Assembly: GCA_036405515.1 (NCBI GenBank)
Contig: DASWXM010000020.1
Location: 1-14,023 of the forward strand
From: JASLCR01 sp036405515
GTDB lineage: Bacteria > Patescibacteriota > Saccharimonadia > Saccharimonadales > Saccharimonadaceae
DNA: 14,023 nt
Direction of reading: 5' to 3'
The number at the start of each line of letters is the position of its first letter. The stretch's first letter is position 1. The notes under the pieces were generated by a model that was not told where the DNA came from, made no database searches, and was given only the letters and a program-made list of their open reading frames with translations. This document shows, piece after piece, positions 13,401 through 14,023 of this stretch. The position numbers and the translations under genes were made by a program.

Positions 13401-13457
13401 CTTTCCACAGAGCCTATATCTACTAACACTCCATAAAAATTTGAAAGGATTCTAATA

Positions 13458-14023
13458 ATGAAGATAAGTACGACTCAGGAAAAGTTAGCTCGAGCACTTA
13501 GTGCAGCAAGTCGAATTGCAAGCACACGGAGTGGCTTGCCTATTTTAGGAAATATCCTACTTCGAACAGACGGGAAACAACTTTATGTGGCAGCGACAGA
13601 TCTAGAACTTGCTCTAACAGAACGTGTGGGTGCAAAAATAGAAAAACCAGGCTCGATCACAGCCCCGGCACGTCTTATCAGTGAATTTGTTAGTAATCTT
13701 CCAAAAGATACAGTAACTATTGAAGTGACAGACTCAAAGATAGTCATCACTTCAGCAAATTACTCGTCAACAATAAATGGTATCGGTGATGAGGAGTTTC
13801 CAGAACTTCCCCGAGTAGAAGATGCAGAAGCAGTGCAATTCTCTCTTACGGTTGATGATTTTAAGGAGGCGGCCAGTCAAACTATAATAGCAGCCAGTAA
13901 CGATTCTACTCGTCCGGTACTTACGGGGGTGTATATGCACACATATGAGGGTGGTTTGTATTTTGCTGCTACAGACGGCTATCGACTTGCTGAGAAGCGT
14001 ATTACGGACGCCAGAAGCGACAT
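13458..14023 (+). CDS. dnaN: DNA polymerase III beta subunit, sliding clamp (3' truncated)
   Basis: The beta clamp encircles DNA and tethers DNA polymerase III. The frame starts at ATG 13458 and is still open at the window end, giving the first 188 residues, about half of a normal clamp of roughly 370. Domain 1 shows LPILGNILL (27-35), ATDLELAL (46-53), a typical FVSNLP (77-82) and the DEEFPELP motif (111-118). Domain 2 begins near residue 128 and includes RPVLTGVYM (152-160) and FAATDGYRLAEK (169-180), a hallmark of DnaN. A Shine-Dalgarno AAAGGA (13444-13449) lies eight bases before the ATG. The gene follows dnaA in the same direction, the standard order, but with a wide 261-base spacer. No frameshift is seen in the visible part. 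Confidence 0.97.
   Translation, partial: MKISTTQEKLARALSAASRIASTRSGLPILGNILLRTDGKQLYVAATDLELALTERVGAKIEKPGSITAPARLISEFVSNLPKDTVTIEVTDSKIVITSANYSSTINGIGDEEFPELPRVEDAEAVQFSLTVDDFKEAASQTIIAASNDSTRPVLTGVYMHTYEGGLYFAATDGYRLAEKRITDARSD

Larger units (their letters stand above)
13197..13457. other. dnaA-dnaN spacer with degenerate DnaA boxes
   Basis: This 261-base stretch has no convincing gene. It holds TTATGCACA (13312-13320, matches TTWTNCACA), TTATCCACG (13392-13400, one mismatch) and TGTGGAAAA (13198-13206, reverse, one mismatch), so it may be a second origin module or a DnaA-regulated dnaN leader. Short reading frames here begin at TTG or inside dnaA and have no family character. A clear promoter for dnaN was not seen. 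Confidence 0.5.

Noticed and set aside
13156..13455. Plus-strand reading frame of about 99 codons across the dnaA 3' end and the spacer
   Set aside because: It starts inside dnaA in another frame, has no Shine-Dalgarno or family-like character, and covers the DnaA-box sites; it is more likely chance.
1..14023. CRISPR arrays, insertion sequences, tRNA or rRNA genes, toxin-antitoxin or other defence genes
   Set aside because: No repeat-spacer periodicity, transposase-like protein, tRNA-like cloverleaf or defence-type domain was seen by eye on either strand.
1..14023. Alternative genetic code (UGA as glycine)
   Set aside because: TGA is used as the stop of several genes here (two in the glycan operon, rnpA, yidC) and no core gene has an in-frame TGA.

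Overview
The window looks like the replication-origin region of a small-genome bacterium, most likely a member of the Candidate Phyla Radiation (Patescibacteria), with Candidatus Saccharibacteria (TM7) as my best guess. The basis is the order khpB(jag)-yidC-rnpA-rpmH / origin / dnaA-dnaN, very compact gene spacing, short versions of the core proteins, moderate GC, and a standard code: TGA ends several genes here, which argues against the UGA-recoding Gracilibacteria and Absconditabacteria. The taxonomic call rests on remembered protein character, not on a search.

Layout. Positions 1-9580 hold a surface-polysaccharide locus. A 5'-truncated CDP-glycerol glycerophosphotransferase-like gene (+) is followed by a convergent two-gene ABC exporter (ATPase and permease, -). 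A UDP-sugar dehydrogenase (+) diverges from the exporter. Then comes a tight five-gene + strand operon: GT2 glycosyltransferase with two C-terminal membrane helices, GT4 glycosyltransferase, polysaccharide pyruvyl transferase, flippase-like LPG_synthase_TM membrane protein, and a second GT4 glycosyltransferase. Positions 9584-11590 hold the leftward core block khpB, yidC, rnpA, rpmH. Positions 11591-11843 are an AT-rich intergenic region with three perfect 9-mer DnaA boxes, the probable oriC, which also carries divergent rpmH and dnaA promoters. dnaA (11844-13196), a 261-base spacer with degenerate DnaA boxes, and the 5' part of dnaN (from 13458) finish the window.

How the genes work together. 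The right half starts replication (DnaA, beta clamp) and makes parts of the translation, RNA-processing and membrane-insertion machinery (L34, RNase P protein, YidC, KhpB). The left half encodes activation, assembly, decoration and export of a probably anionic glycan: uronic acid from the dehydrogenase, pyruvate ketals from the pyruvyl transferase, and possibly glycerol phosphate. No initiating polyprenyl-phosphate sugar transferase, polymerase or ligase is present, so the pathway must extend beyond the window.

The most interesting signals are regulatory. rpmH, and probably the exporter permease gene, have a -10 box so close to the start codon that the mRNA should be leaderless, while dnaA, dnaN and the GT2 operon have Shine-Dalgarno leaders. 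A perfect DnaA box overlaps the putative dnaA -35 element. A + strand terminator-like hairpin inside the origin has no + strand gene upstream. I did not find a clearly novel defence or mobile system.
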